This document shows positions 1 through 7,213 of a stretch of DNA of 11,333 nt, piece by piece. Position numbers and translations under genes: made by a program. Position 1 is the first letter of the stretch. Every line of letters starts with the position of its first letter. Source of the stretch: an uncultured Clostridium sp. (GTDB taxonomy: Bacteria; Bacillota; Clostridia; Clostridiales; Clostridiaceae); NCBI GenBank assembly GCA_934755305.1, contig CAKVLD010000079.1:1-11333 (forward strand). The letters run 5' to 3'. Below the pieces are notes generated by a model. It made no database searches. It saw only the letters and a list, made by a program, of their open reading frames with translations, and was not told the DNA's origin.

Positions 1-9
1 CTCAAAAAA
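1..9 (-). rRNA. possible first bases of 16S rRNA (cut by window edge)
   Basis: Read on the minus strand, the window ends in TTTTTTGAG. This is what normally precedes AGTTTGATCCTGG at the very start of a clostridial 16S rRNA. The mature 5' end usually lies about eight bases before AGAGTTTGATC, so the last bases here may already belong to mature 16S. The diagnostic part of the gene is outside the window, so this rests on the promoter and leader next to it. Confidence 0.4.
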
Positions 10-96
10 CTTACTCATAAAAAGAATTGCTGGTTCTTAACTTATTTATATCTGTTCAATTTTCAAAGACCATTTTGCGTGTCGCACCCAAGCGAC
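10..96 (-). ncRNA. 16S rRNA leader of a second rRNA operon
   Basis: This is the transcribed leader between the rRNA promoter and the 16S gene. It contains GGTCTTTGAAAATTGAAC (minus strand, roughly 55-72), a sequence typical of rRNA leaders and spacers in clostridia and bacilli. The predicted start near base 96 opens directly with a small hairpin, GTCGC-TTGGGT-GCGAC (81-96). The identification comes from the family-typical sequence and the consensus promoter just upstream; the exact processing sites cannot be read here. Confidence 0.75.
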
Positions 97-102
97 TTTT
101 TT

Positions 103-131
103 AGTATATCATTCGCTTCAACATTTGTCAA
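103..131 (-). promoter_or_regulatory. consensus sigma-A promoter of the rRNA operon
   Basis: On the minus strand there is a perfect -35 TTGACA (126-131), a 17-base spacer, and a -10 TATACT (103-108) with one mismatch to TATAAT. Transcription should begin near base 96 and run off the left edge into 16S rRNA. Upstream (132-186) is an A/C-rich tract rich in AACAA and GAAAAA, followed by very AT-rich DNA that could act as an UP element. It is the strongest promoter match in the window, as expected for rRNA. Confidence 0.9.
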
Positions 132-398
132 CAAGTTTTTCGAACTTTTTTTCAAGTTTGTTGTTTCTTGTTTTTGTTTGTTACCTCAGCGACGAGATTT
201 ATCTTACCATAATAATAATATACATATATTTAAAAAATTATTATTATTTAAAATAAGAATAATAATACTATATTATTCTTTAATATACTTTAATATTTAT
301 ATAATGATACACTCGGTAAAGTTTCTACTTTATTCTTATATTAAATCTATTCTAAAATATATTTTAGTACTAAAAATAATAATCTTTCTTATTATACT
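132..398. other. AT-rich gap upstream of the rRNA promoter, no gene
   Basis: I see no credible gene in this stretch. The plus-strand frame open over 79-447 is low-complexity Phe/Ile/Leu/Lys and runs across the rRNA promoter and the glgD terminator. Visible structure: a 10-bp inverted repeat (255-264 with 271-280), and two overlapping perfect palindromes, CTAAAATATATTTTAG (352-367) and TTTTAGTACTAAAA (362-375). The tract probably acts as UP-element-like DNA for the rRNA promoter and as a spacer after the glg genes. Confidence 0.5.
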
Positions 399-445
399 AA
401 AAAGGTATCAAGAAGTTAGATTCCTCATACCTCTTAATACCTTTT
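399..445 (-). terminator. intrinsic terminator after glgD
   Basis: On the minus strand AAAAGGTAT (437-445) pairs with ATACCTTTT (400-408), and a second helix inside adds four more base pairs (411-414 with 432-435). The stem is followed by five T residues (399-403 on the plus strand). It begins 16 bases after the glgD stop codon. It would end the glg transcript before the rRNA promoter. The T-tract is short, so efficiency is uncertain. Confidence 0.65.
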
Positions 446-461
446 AAATCGATTATAAAAT

Positions 462-1556
462 TTATCTGCTAATCACTATTGGTATTTTATTTTCATTTAT
501 ATAAACAGTATCCTCTTCTAAAAAACAGCCTTTATTTGCTATTACATTAACAAGTTTTGATCCTTTATTTATTACTGTATTCTGGAGTATAATACAATTT
601 TCTATTCTAACTCCTTTTTGAATAACCACTCGTCTTCCTATTACAGAATTAATAACCTCTCCTTCTATGCAACAACCATTTGCTATAATTGAATTATTAA
701 TATTACTATTTTCTCCATAATAAGTTGGTCCCTCATCTTTTACCTTTGTATATATAGGCCTTACTTTATTGAATAGTTCTTCACTAACCTTTTCATCTAA
801 TAACTCCATATTAAACTTATAGTATGACTTTAATGAATTTACACAAGCTAAGTAGCTCTTAAATTCATAAGTCCCCACTTCAAGTTTATCTAAATTAAAA
901 TTAATATACTCCTTAACTTTTCTAAACATTCCTGTTCTAATACTATCTAAAACTATATCTATAAATAATTCAGTAGACATTACATACATTTCCATGCTAA
1001 CATTTATACTTTGTTTGTCTTTCAAAAACTTATCTACTGATAATAATTTTCCATCACTATTAATATTTAATAAGTCACATCCTTCAAATTCCTCTTCTGT
1101 ACTATTTATATTTTTATAAACCAACGTAATATCCTTACTTGATTTTTTATGAGCCTCTACAACCTTATTAAAATCTATATTACAAATCATATATGATGGA
1201 GTTAATACTACATACTCCTTCTTACTTCGTTTAATAAACTCTATATTTTCAGCAAAGTTATGAACATCTTCAAATGCAGGATCACTATATCCAAAGTTAA
1301 AAAATCTAAGACCTTCTCTCTTTCTATGCAAGTCCCATGGTCTTCCATTCTTTAAATGATCCATAAGAGATCTAGATTTGCTCTTTGCAAAAATTCCTAT
1401 ACTTTCTATTCCTGAATTAGTCATATTGGATAAAATAAAATCAATAATTCTATATCTAGCTGCTAAGGGAACAGCTCCTAAAGATCTATTTTTAACTAAC
1501 TCTTCTATTCTGCTTTCGTCTTCATCTAAATTAATTATTCCTATACAATTATTCAC
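462..1556 (-). CDS. glgD: GlgD, glucose-1-phosphate adenylyltransferase-like subunit
   Basis: This 364-residue homologue of GlgC probably forms a hetero-oligomer with GlgC in ADP-glucose synthesis, in a mainly regulatory role. The nucleotidyltransferase fold is recognisable from AARYRIIDF (32-40), SNMTNSGI (43-50) and RPWDL (72-76). The catalytic parts are degenerate: the GGxGxRL loop is replaced by an acidic segment near 9-16, the SGDHIY motif reads LTPSYMI (118-124), and no EKP substrate motif is visible. A C-terminal left-handed beta-helix domain spans about 284-350. The start codon is GTG, chosen for the AGGGGG ribosome binding site (1565-1570) eight bases upstream. It lies 29 bases after glgC and is presumably co-transcribed with it. 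In bacilli, GlgD is known to stimulate GlgC; that it does so here is inference. Confidence 0.93.
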   Translation of the reverse strand: MNNCIGIINLDEDESRIEELVKNRSLGAVPLAARYRIIDFILSNMTNSGIESIGIFAKSKSRSLMDHLKNGRPWDLHRKREGLRFFNFGYSDPAFEDVHNFAENIEFIKRSKKEYVVLTPSYMICNIDFNKVVEAHKKSSKDITLVYKNINSTEEEFEGCDLLNINSDGKLLSVDKFLKDKQSINVSMEMYVMSTELFIDIVLDSIRTGMFRKVKEYINFNLDKLEVGTYEFKSYLACVNSLKSYYKFNMELLDEKVSEELFNKVRPIYTKVKDEGPTYYGENSNINNSIIANGCCIEGEVINSVIGRRVVIQKGVRIENCIILQNTVINKGSKLVNVIANKGCFLEEDTVYINENKIPIVISR

Positions 1557-1585
1557 ACTTATATCCCCCTATTGTTTTTTTAACC

Positions 1586-2752
1586 TTAAAGTGTAGTGCA
1601 TGCTTCTATAAAACTTCCCGAAGTAACCTCTTCCTTGGCTCCTATTACACAAACGTCTTTTCCATCGCCAATTTCGCATCCCCTTCCTATAAATGCTTCG
1701 CTAGAAATTATGGCTTTATCTATAATCACATTATCTTCTATAACTACATTAGGCATAATTACTGAATTGCTAACTACAGAATTTTTACCTATACTCACTC
1801 CTTGAAATATAACTGAATTCTCTACCTCGCCCTCAATATGGCACCCCTCTACAACTAAAGAATTTTTTATATTAGCATCTTTCCCTACATATTGAGCGGG
1901 ACTACTATAATTAACAGAATATATCTTCCACTCTTCATCCTGTAAATCCAATTCATTTTTCCTTGACAATAAATCCATATTAGCTTCCCAAAGACTATTT
2001 ATTGTTCCAACGTCTTTCCAATAGCCTTCATAAGGATAAGCCACCATCTTTTGACCATCATTTAACATCCTAGGTATTATATTTTTTCCAAAATCATTAC
2101 TTGAAAGCTTGTCTTGCTCATCTTCTTTTAAATATCTTTTTAATACTGACCAATTAAAAATATATATTCCCATTGATGCTAAATCATTTTTAGGTTTAGC
2201 CGGCTTTTCTTCAAATTCATATATAGACATATCTTCTTTTGTATTCATAATTCCAAACCTTGGTGCCTCATCTATTGGAACTTTTATTACTGCAATAGTA
2301 GCTGCTGCATCTTTTTGTTTATGAAAATTTAACATCTTAGAATAATCCATCTTATAAATATGGTCTCCTGAAAGAATTAATACATATTCAGGATTATATC
2401 TATCTATAAATTCAATATTTTGATATATAGCATTAGCTGTTCCTTTATACCAATTACCACCCTTTTCTTTTTGATAAGGAGCCAACAAACTAACTCCCCC
2501 ATCTCTTCTATCCAAATCCCATGGTGTCCCTATTCCTATATGCTTGTTTAATTCAAGAGGCTTGTACTGAGTTAATACACCAACAGTATGAATTCCTGAA
2601 TTAGAACAATTACTTAACGGAAAATCTATAATTCTATACTTTCCTCCAAAAGGCACAGCAGGTTTTGCTATATTCTTAGTTAATACACCTAATCTAGAGC
2701 CTTGTCCTCCAGCTAATATCATGGCAATAATTTCTTTTTTAATCATAAGCAT
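1586..2752 (-). CDS. glgC: GlgC, ADP-glucose pyrophosphorylase catalytic subunit
   Basis: It makes ADP-glucose and pyrophosphate from glucose-1-phosphate and ATP, the committed step of bacterial glycogen synthesis, in the cytoplasm. At 388 residues it has normal length. Visible motifs: the nucleotide loop AGGQGSRL (14-21), PFGGKYRIIDF (34-44), SGDHIYKMDY (128-137) with the catalytic Asp130, FEEKP (180-184) with the glucose-1-phosphate-binding Lys183, and KDVGT (246-250). A hexapeptide left-handed beta-helix fills about 290-385. All catalytic residues missing from GlgD are present here. Two starts are possible: the ATG used here, four bases from AGGAG (2757-2761), and an ATG two codons later (2746) at ten bases. 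The second also gives a typical N-terminus. Upstream is a 165-bp gap with a hairpin, so it may have its own promoter. Confidence 0.97.
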   Translation of the reverse strand: MLMIKKEIIAMILAGGQGSRLGVLTKNIAKPAVPFGGKYRIIDFPLSNCSNSGIHTVGVLTQYKPLELNKHIGIGTPWDLDRRDGGVSLLAPYQKEKGGNWYKGTANAIYQNIEFIDRYNPEYVLILSGDHIYKMDYSKMLNFHKQKDAAATIAVIKVPIDEAPRFGIMNTKEDMSIYEFEEKPAKPKNDLASMGIYIFNWSVLKRYLKEDEQDKLSSNDFGKNIIPRMLNDGQKMVAYPYEGYWKDVGTINSLWEANMDLLSRKNELDLQDEEWKIYSVNYSSPAQYVGKDANIKNSLVVEGCHIEGEVENSVIFQGVSIGKNSVVSNSVIMPNVVIEDNVIIDKAIISSEAFIGRGCEIGDGKDVCVIGAKEEVTSGSFIEACTTL

Positions 2753-2795
2753 TTATCTCCTCTCTTATGTGCTTTCCATAATACTTATGATTGAA

Positions 2796-2824
2796 ATCAT
2801 TAATATATACATATATCTTGTAAA
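2796..2824 (-). promoter_or_regulatory. possible promoter for glgC-glgD
   Basis: On the minus strand TTTACA (2819-2824) is separated by 17 bases from AATGAT (2796-2801), nine of twelve matches to the sigma-A consensus. A short palindrome, ATGATTGAAATCAT (2787-2800), overlaps the -10 region and could be an operator. The surroundings are so AT-rich that chance matches are easy. The support is mainly positional: the site lies between a terminator-like hairpin and glgC. Confidence 0.35.
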
Positions 2825-2860
2825 TTTCACTAAAAATATTTTTGTTAAAAAGCTCTAAAT

Positions 2861-2910
2861 AAAAATAGATAGTAGTAATTTAAATTAAAATAAATAACCA
2901 CCATCTATTT
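2861..2910 (-). terminator. terminator-like hairpin between GH13 gene and glgC
   Basis: On the minus strand AAATAGATGGT (2900-2910) pairs with ACTATCTATTT (2863-2873), an 11-bp stem with one G-U pair. It is followed by TTTTTATTT. The 26-base loop contains the palindrome AATTTAAATT (2877-2886). The hairpin begins 8 bases after the GH13 stop codon. It probably ends or attenuates the glgA-glgP-GH13 transcript. The stem is AT-rich and the loop is large, so partial readthrough into glgC is likely. Confidence 0.55.
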
Positions 2911-2917
2911 ATTACAA

Positions 2918-4750
2918 CTAATTAATTAATTCAAAAATCCTGTATCCTTTTATTGATATATTAATAAAATACTCATCATTGTTTGATTTCTCTAAAAATT
3001 TATTATTAATCATATCAAATATTTTTTTATTATTATATTTTTTTATTCTTATATTCTTATATTCCTCTGCATTATTTAATGCAACAACCACTTCTTTATC
3101 TCTATATTTTCTCCTTATTAAAACTACTGATTCCTCTATAACTTGAATACTGAAATTCCCTTTTATTAATACTTCATTATCTTTTCTAAGATGAATTATC
3201 TTCTTATACATATTAAGAACTTCTTGATTTTCTTTCCCCCATGGATAAGGCTTTCTATTACTTGGATCACCCTCTCCAAGCACCCCAGCTTCATCACCAT
3301 AATAAATTAGAGGAACTCCCGGCAATACCATTTGTATAAGTACTGCAAATTCTAATAATTTTATATCTTCATTAAATACAGTTAATATTCTATAAGTATC
3401 ATGACTTCCTAACATATTCATGGTACTATAAAAATTATTTATAGGATAATTTTCAAATAAAGAATTAATTTTCTTTGCAAAATATTCTCCACTTATCTCA
3501 CCTTTAACATACCTTATTATAGTATCTCTTAAAGGATAATTAGTAACAGAATCTAATTCCTTACCAAATAAGTATTTTCTCTTTTCTGAATAACTAACTT
3601 TATTTGAAGCATCTTCCCAAACCTCACCTATTAGTACACTTTCACTATTAACCGCTCTTATTTTTGCTTTTAGTAGCTCTATAAATTTGTCTGGAAGCTC
3701 ATCTGCCACATCTAATCTCCATCCACTAGCCCCAAGCTTTAACCACTTTTCTACTATAGAATTCTTGCCCGTAACTATATAACTTAGGTAAGTAGGTTCT
3801 AATTCTTCAACATTAGGTTGATTATCAAATCCCCACCAACACTCATAATTATTAGAATCAGTTCCAAATCTGTACCACCTATAGTATGGAGATTCTTTTG
3901 ATTGATATGCTCCTAACTCTTTATAATTTCCAAACTTATTAAAATACTTACTATCTGAGCCAGTATGACTAAATACGCCATCTAATATAACCTTAATTCC
4001 ACATTTATCTGCTTTTGTACATAATTCTTTAAAATCCTCTTCATCACCTAACATTTCATCTATCTTCTCATAATCTCCTACATCGTATCTATGGCAACTA
4101 GAAGATTTAAAAATGGGATTAAAATATATTATACTTACCCCTAGTTCTTTCAGATACTGTAGTTTTTCTATTACTCCTCTTAGATTGCCTCCATAAAAAT
4201 CCCATCTTAATATCTTTCCTGAAGAATCCTTTATATACATAGGATCATCATACCAATCTGAATAGATAAGACTATTTTTTTTACTACACTTTATTTGATT
4301 ATTTGAGTTTCCATTAAAAAATCTATCTGGGAATATTTGATATATTATGCCTTCCTTAAACCATTCTGGAATATATGATTCTTGATAAACTGTTATTTGA
4401 TACGGAACAGGATTATCATTAAATTCTTGACCTTCACCACCAAGATATTCAGTATTGTTCCCATAATAAAATATCTTACCACTTTTATTTATAGAAAAAT
4501 AATATCTTATTATGCCCACATGGTTTGAAGTATCAATCTTAGCCGAGAATAATCTCCTATTACCACTATCTCCTTCCCAACTCATTTTTATAACCTTTTT
4601 AGTGTCATCAAAGTATAGTATGTTCAAAAACACCTCTGAACCTATATCTGCTAAAAGTCTAACTAGAACTTTAGTTCCTACTGGTACTGCTCCAAAAGGC
4701 TCTCTATATTGAATTATATGAGAATTATGAAAGGCAAAACAATGCTCCAT
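2918..4750 (-). CDS. GH13 alpha-glycosidase (neopullulanase/cyclomaltodextrinase-like)
   Basis: This intracellular alpha-amylase-family enzyme of 610 residues probably hydrolyses alpha-1,4 (and perhaps alpha-1,6) bonds of glucan or maltodextrins. Residues about 1-120 look like a CBM34-type N-terminal domain, followed by YQIFPDRF (137-144) at the start of the barrel. The four GH13 regions are intact: DGVFSH (257-262), GWRLD with nucleophile Asp347, IGEVW with acid/base Glu376, and GSHD with Asp451. No signal peptide or cell-wall anchor is seen. Its start is set by AAGGAGG (4761-4767) ten bases upstream, which overlaps the glgP stop codon, so the two genes are probably coupled. It is not a branching enzyme: domain layout and motifs differ from GlgB. 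The exact subfamily (neopullulanase, cyclomaltodextrinase, maltogenic amylase or debranching type) cannot be set from sequence alone. Confidence 0.88.
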   Translation of the reverse strand: MEHCFAFHNSHIIQYREPFGAVPVGTKVLVRLLADIGSEVFLNILYFDDTKKVIKMSWEGDSGNRRLFSAKIDTSNHVGIIRYYFSINKSGKIFYYGNNTEYLGGEGQEFNDNPVPYQITVYQESYIPEWFKEGIIYQIFPDRFFNGNSNNQIKCSKKNSLIYSDWYDDPMYIKDSSGKILRWDFYGGNLRGVIEKLQYLKELGVSIIYFNPIFKSSSCHRYDVGDYEKIDEMLGDEEDFKELCTKADKCGIKVILDGVFSHTGSDSKYFNKFGNYKELGAYQSKESPYYRWYRFGTDSNNYECWWGFDNQPNVEELEPTYLSYIVTGKNSIVEKWLKLGASGWRLDVADELPDKFIELLKAKIRAVNSESVLIGEVWEDASNKVSYSEKRKYLFGKELDSVTNYPLRDTIIRYVKGEISGEYFAKKINSLFENYPINNFYSTMNMLGSHDTYRILTVFNEDIKLLEFAVLIQMVLPGVPLIYYGDEAGVLGEGDPSNRKPYPWGKENQEVLNMYKKIIHLRKDNEVLIKGNFSIQVIEESVVLIRRKYRDKEVVVALNNAEEYKNIRIKKYNNKKIFDMINNKFLEKSNNDEYFINISIKGYRIFELIN

Positions 4751-4765
4751 TATTTTTAAGCCTCC

Positions 4766-7201
4766 TTATAAGTTTTTATATATTAACTCAGAACCCCATA
4801 TACCTGTTGCATATTGTTGTATAGTTCTATCAGATGAAAATACACCTGAATGAGCAATATTTATACCACATATTTCTTGCCACTTATACATATTTTTATA
4901 CATTTCATTTATCTTACCTTGTGCATTTACATATGATTCAAAATCTTTAAGTACGAAAAATTCATCATTATAGGTAATAAGATTTTCATAAATACTCTTA
5001 AATCTATCTATATCTACATGATAAGTCCCATTGATTAAATCAGTTACAACTTTGCTCACTCTCTTATCTGCATTACATATATCTATAGAGCAATAACCTC
5101 CATTTTCTAAGTAATTCAAGACCTCTCTAGCATTCATACCAAAGATAACTATATTATCATTACCAACTTCATCTTTTATTTCTATATTAGCTCCATCTAA
5201 AGTTGCTATAGTAACAGCTCCATTCATCATAAACTTCATATTAGATGTACCAGAAGCTTCTTTTGTTGTTGTAGAAATCTGTTCACTTACATCTGTTGCA
5301 GGAATAATATCTTCTGCTAAAGAAACTTTATAGTTATCCATAAATACTACTTTTATTTTTTCATTTACCCTAGAATCATTATTAACTTTTTCAGCTATAC
5401 AATTTATTAACTCTATAATATTTTTTGCTAAATAATAACCCGGTGCTGCTTTACCTGCAAATATAAAAGTTCTTGGCTCAATCTCTAAATTAGGATTTTC
5501 TATTAATTGATTATATAAATCCATTATTCTTAAACAATTTAAAGTCTGCCTCTTATAAGCATGAATTCTTTTTATTTGAACATCAAAAATAGAGTTCGGA
5601 TCTATTACAATCCCATTTTTCTCAAAGATTTTATTAACTAACTTAATCTTATTTTTTTGTTTAACTCTATTAAGTTCTTCTTGAACACCTTTTTCATGAA
5701 CATATTTTTCAAAATATATTAAATCAGTAGGATGTTTTATAAAACTTTCTCCTATAGTTTCAATTAATAAACTAGATAAACCTGGATTACTCTTTAACAA
5801 CCATCTTCTATGAGTAATACCATTTGTCTTATTATTAAACTTATTAGGATACAAGTAATATAAGTCTCTCATTTCCTCTTTTTTTAATATATCTGTATGG
5901 AGTTTTGCAACTCCATTAACACTGTGGCTTCCTACAACAGCTAATGTTGCCATTCTTATTTGACCATCTGCTAATATTGCCATTCTAGAAATTTTATCCC
6001 ACTGATCTGTATACTTATTCCAAAGTTCTTCACAATATTTCTTATTAATTTCTTCTACAATCATATAAATACGAGGTAACAACTTCTTAAACATTTCTAT
6101 AGGCCATTTTTCCAATGCTTCTGCAAGGATAGTATGATTAGTATAAGAAATTGTATTTGTAGTTATTCTCCATGCTTCATCCCACGAAATCCCCTCTTCA
6201 TCTAATAATATCCTCATAAGCTCTGGTATAGCTAGAGTTGGATGCGTATCATTAATATGAACTGCTATCTTTTCATCTAGAAGAAGTATATTACCTCCAT
6301 GTTTTCTAAAATGTCTTATGATACTTTGCATACCTGCTGATACAAAGAAATATTGTTGTTTAAGCCTTAGTATTTTACCTTCATAAAAAGAATCTTCTGG
6401 ATACAGTACTTGTGATATAGCTTCTACTGAATTTTTGTATTCTATAGCTTTTAAAAAGTCTCCTCTACTAAAAGAAGAATAATCAAATTCATTTGATACT
6501 GTTTCTGCACTCCATAATCTTAGAGTATTAGCTACATCATTTTCATAACCTACAATTGGAGTATCATAAGGAACAGCTAGAACTGGTTCAAAATTCACAT
6601 GAGTAAAGGTTAAGTTACCGTTTAATTCTTGGACCTTTACTTCACCACCAAACTTAACTATTTCAGCCTTATCTGGTTTTCTTCTTTCCCATACATTTCC
6701 CTCTCTAAGCCAGTTATCAGATACTTCTACCTGTTTTCCATCAATTATTTTTTGTTCAAAAAATCCATATTTATATCTTATACCACAACCATGCCCTGCT
6801 ATATTTAAAGAAGCCATCGAATCTAAAAAGCAAGCTGCTAGTCTACCAAGACCTCCATTTCCAAGACCTTGATCTTGTTCAAACTCCTCTAATTCTCTTA
6901 AGTCTATATTAAAGTCTGCTAAAGCTTCTTTACATACCTGCATAATTCCAAGGTTCATTAATACATCGCCTAGTAATCTACCTAATAAAAATTCCATTGA
7001 AAAATAGTATATTTGTTTTTCACCCGAGATATTATATTTCTTATTTGTATTCATCCATATTCTTATGACATAATCTCTTATTAAGCTCCCTAATGCTTCA
7101 TACTTCTGTTGATTATTTCCTTCTTCAATCTCTTCTCCATGTAGATTTTTATACTTATTTTCATAAGCCTTTTTAAAGGTTTCCTTATCTAAGGTCAGCA
7201 T
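4766..7201 (-). CDS. glgP: GlgP, glycogen/maltodextrin phosphorylase
   Basis: This GT35 phosphorylase cleaves terminal alpha-1,4-glucosyl units with phosphate to release glucose-1-phosphate, using pyridoxal phosphate. Its 811 residues match the family. The pyridoxal-phosphate site EASGTSNMK (648-656) is intact, with Lys656 as the Schiff-base lysine. Other conserved blocks are YFSMEFLLGR (66-75), GLGNGGLGRLAACFLDS (112-128), HINDTHP (315-321), TNGITHRRW (459-467) and QIKRIHAYKRQ (542-552). The ATG is placed by AGGAGGGG (7208-7215) six bases upstream, which overlaps the glgA stop codon. With glgA before it and the GH13 gene after it, synthesis and breakdown of the polymer are made from one transcript. 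Whether it prefers glycogen or short maltodextrins cannot be read from the sequence. Confidence 0.97.
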   Translation of the reverse strand: MLTLDKETFKKAYENKYKNLHGEEIEEGNNQQKYEALGSLIRDYVIRIWMNTNKKYNISGEKQIYYFSMEFLLGRLLGDVLMNLGIMQVCKEALADFNIDLRELEEFEQDQGLGNGGLGRLAACFLDSMASLNIAGHGCGIRYKYGFFEQKIIDGKQVEVSDNWLREGNVWERRKPDKAEIVKFGGEVKVQELNGNLTFTHVNFEPVLAVPYDTPIVGYENDVANTLRLWSAETVSNEFDYSSFSRGDFLKAIEYKNSVEAISQVLYPEDSFYEGKILRLKQQYFFVSAGMQSIIRHFRKHGGNILLLDEKIAVHINDTHPTLAIPELMRILLDEEGISWDEAWRITTNTISYTNHTILAEALEKWPIEMFKKLLPRIYMIVEEINKKYCEELWNKYTDQWDKISRMAILADGQIRMATLAVVGSHSVNGVAKLHTDILKKEEMRDLYYLYPNKFNNKTNGITHRRWLLKSNPGLSSLLIETIGESFIKHPTDLIYFEKYVHEKGVQEELNRVKQKNKIKLVNKIFEKNGIVIDPNSIFDVQIKRIHAYKRQTLNCLRIMDLYNQLIENPNLEIEPRTFIFAGKAAPGYYLAKNIIELINCIAEKVNNDSRVNEKIKVVFMDNYKVSLAEDIIPATDVSEQISTTTKEASGTSNMKFMMNGAVTIATLDGANIEIKDEVGNDNIVIFGMNAREVLNYLENGGYCSIDICNADKRVSKVVTDLINGTYHVDIDRFKSIYENLITYNDEFFVLKDFESYVNAQGKINEMYKNMYKWQEICGINIAHSGVFSSDRTIQQYATGIWGSELIYKNL

Positions 7202-7213
7202 ATCAATCCCCTC

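Noticed and set aside
132..398. CRISPR array or tandem repeat in the AT-rich gap
   Set aside because: There are only short AT-rich inverted repeats; no regularly spaced direct repeats are seen here or elsewhere in the window.
79..447. Plus-strand open frame of 122 codons
   Set aside because: It runs antisense across the consensus rRNA promoter and the glgD terminator, is low-complexity hydrophobic from A/T-rich DNA, and has no ribosome binding site.
1378..2324. Plus-strand open frames antisense to glgD and glgC (1378-1596, 1596-1805, 2109-2324)
   Set aside because: They lie opposite conserved adenylyltransferase sequence, lack ribosome binding sites and resemble no protein I recognise.
4512..4712. 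Plus-strand open frame antisense to the GH13 N-terminal domain
   Set aside because: Short, without a ribosome binding site, and opposite a well-supported gene.
2918..4750. GH13 gene as the branching enzyme glgB
   Set aside because: The N-terminal domain is CBM34-like, the start of the barrel reads YQIFPDRF, and the motif context around the catalytic residues is of neopullulanase type; GlgB-specific motifs are absent.
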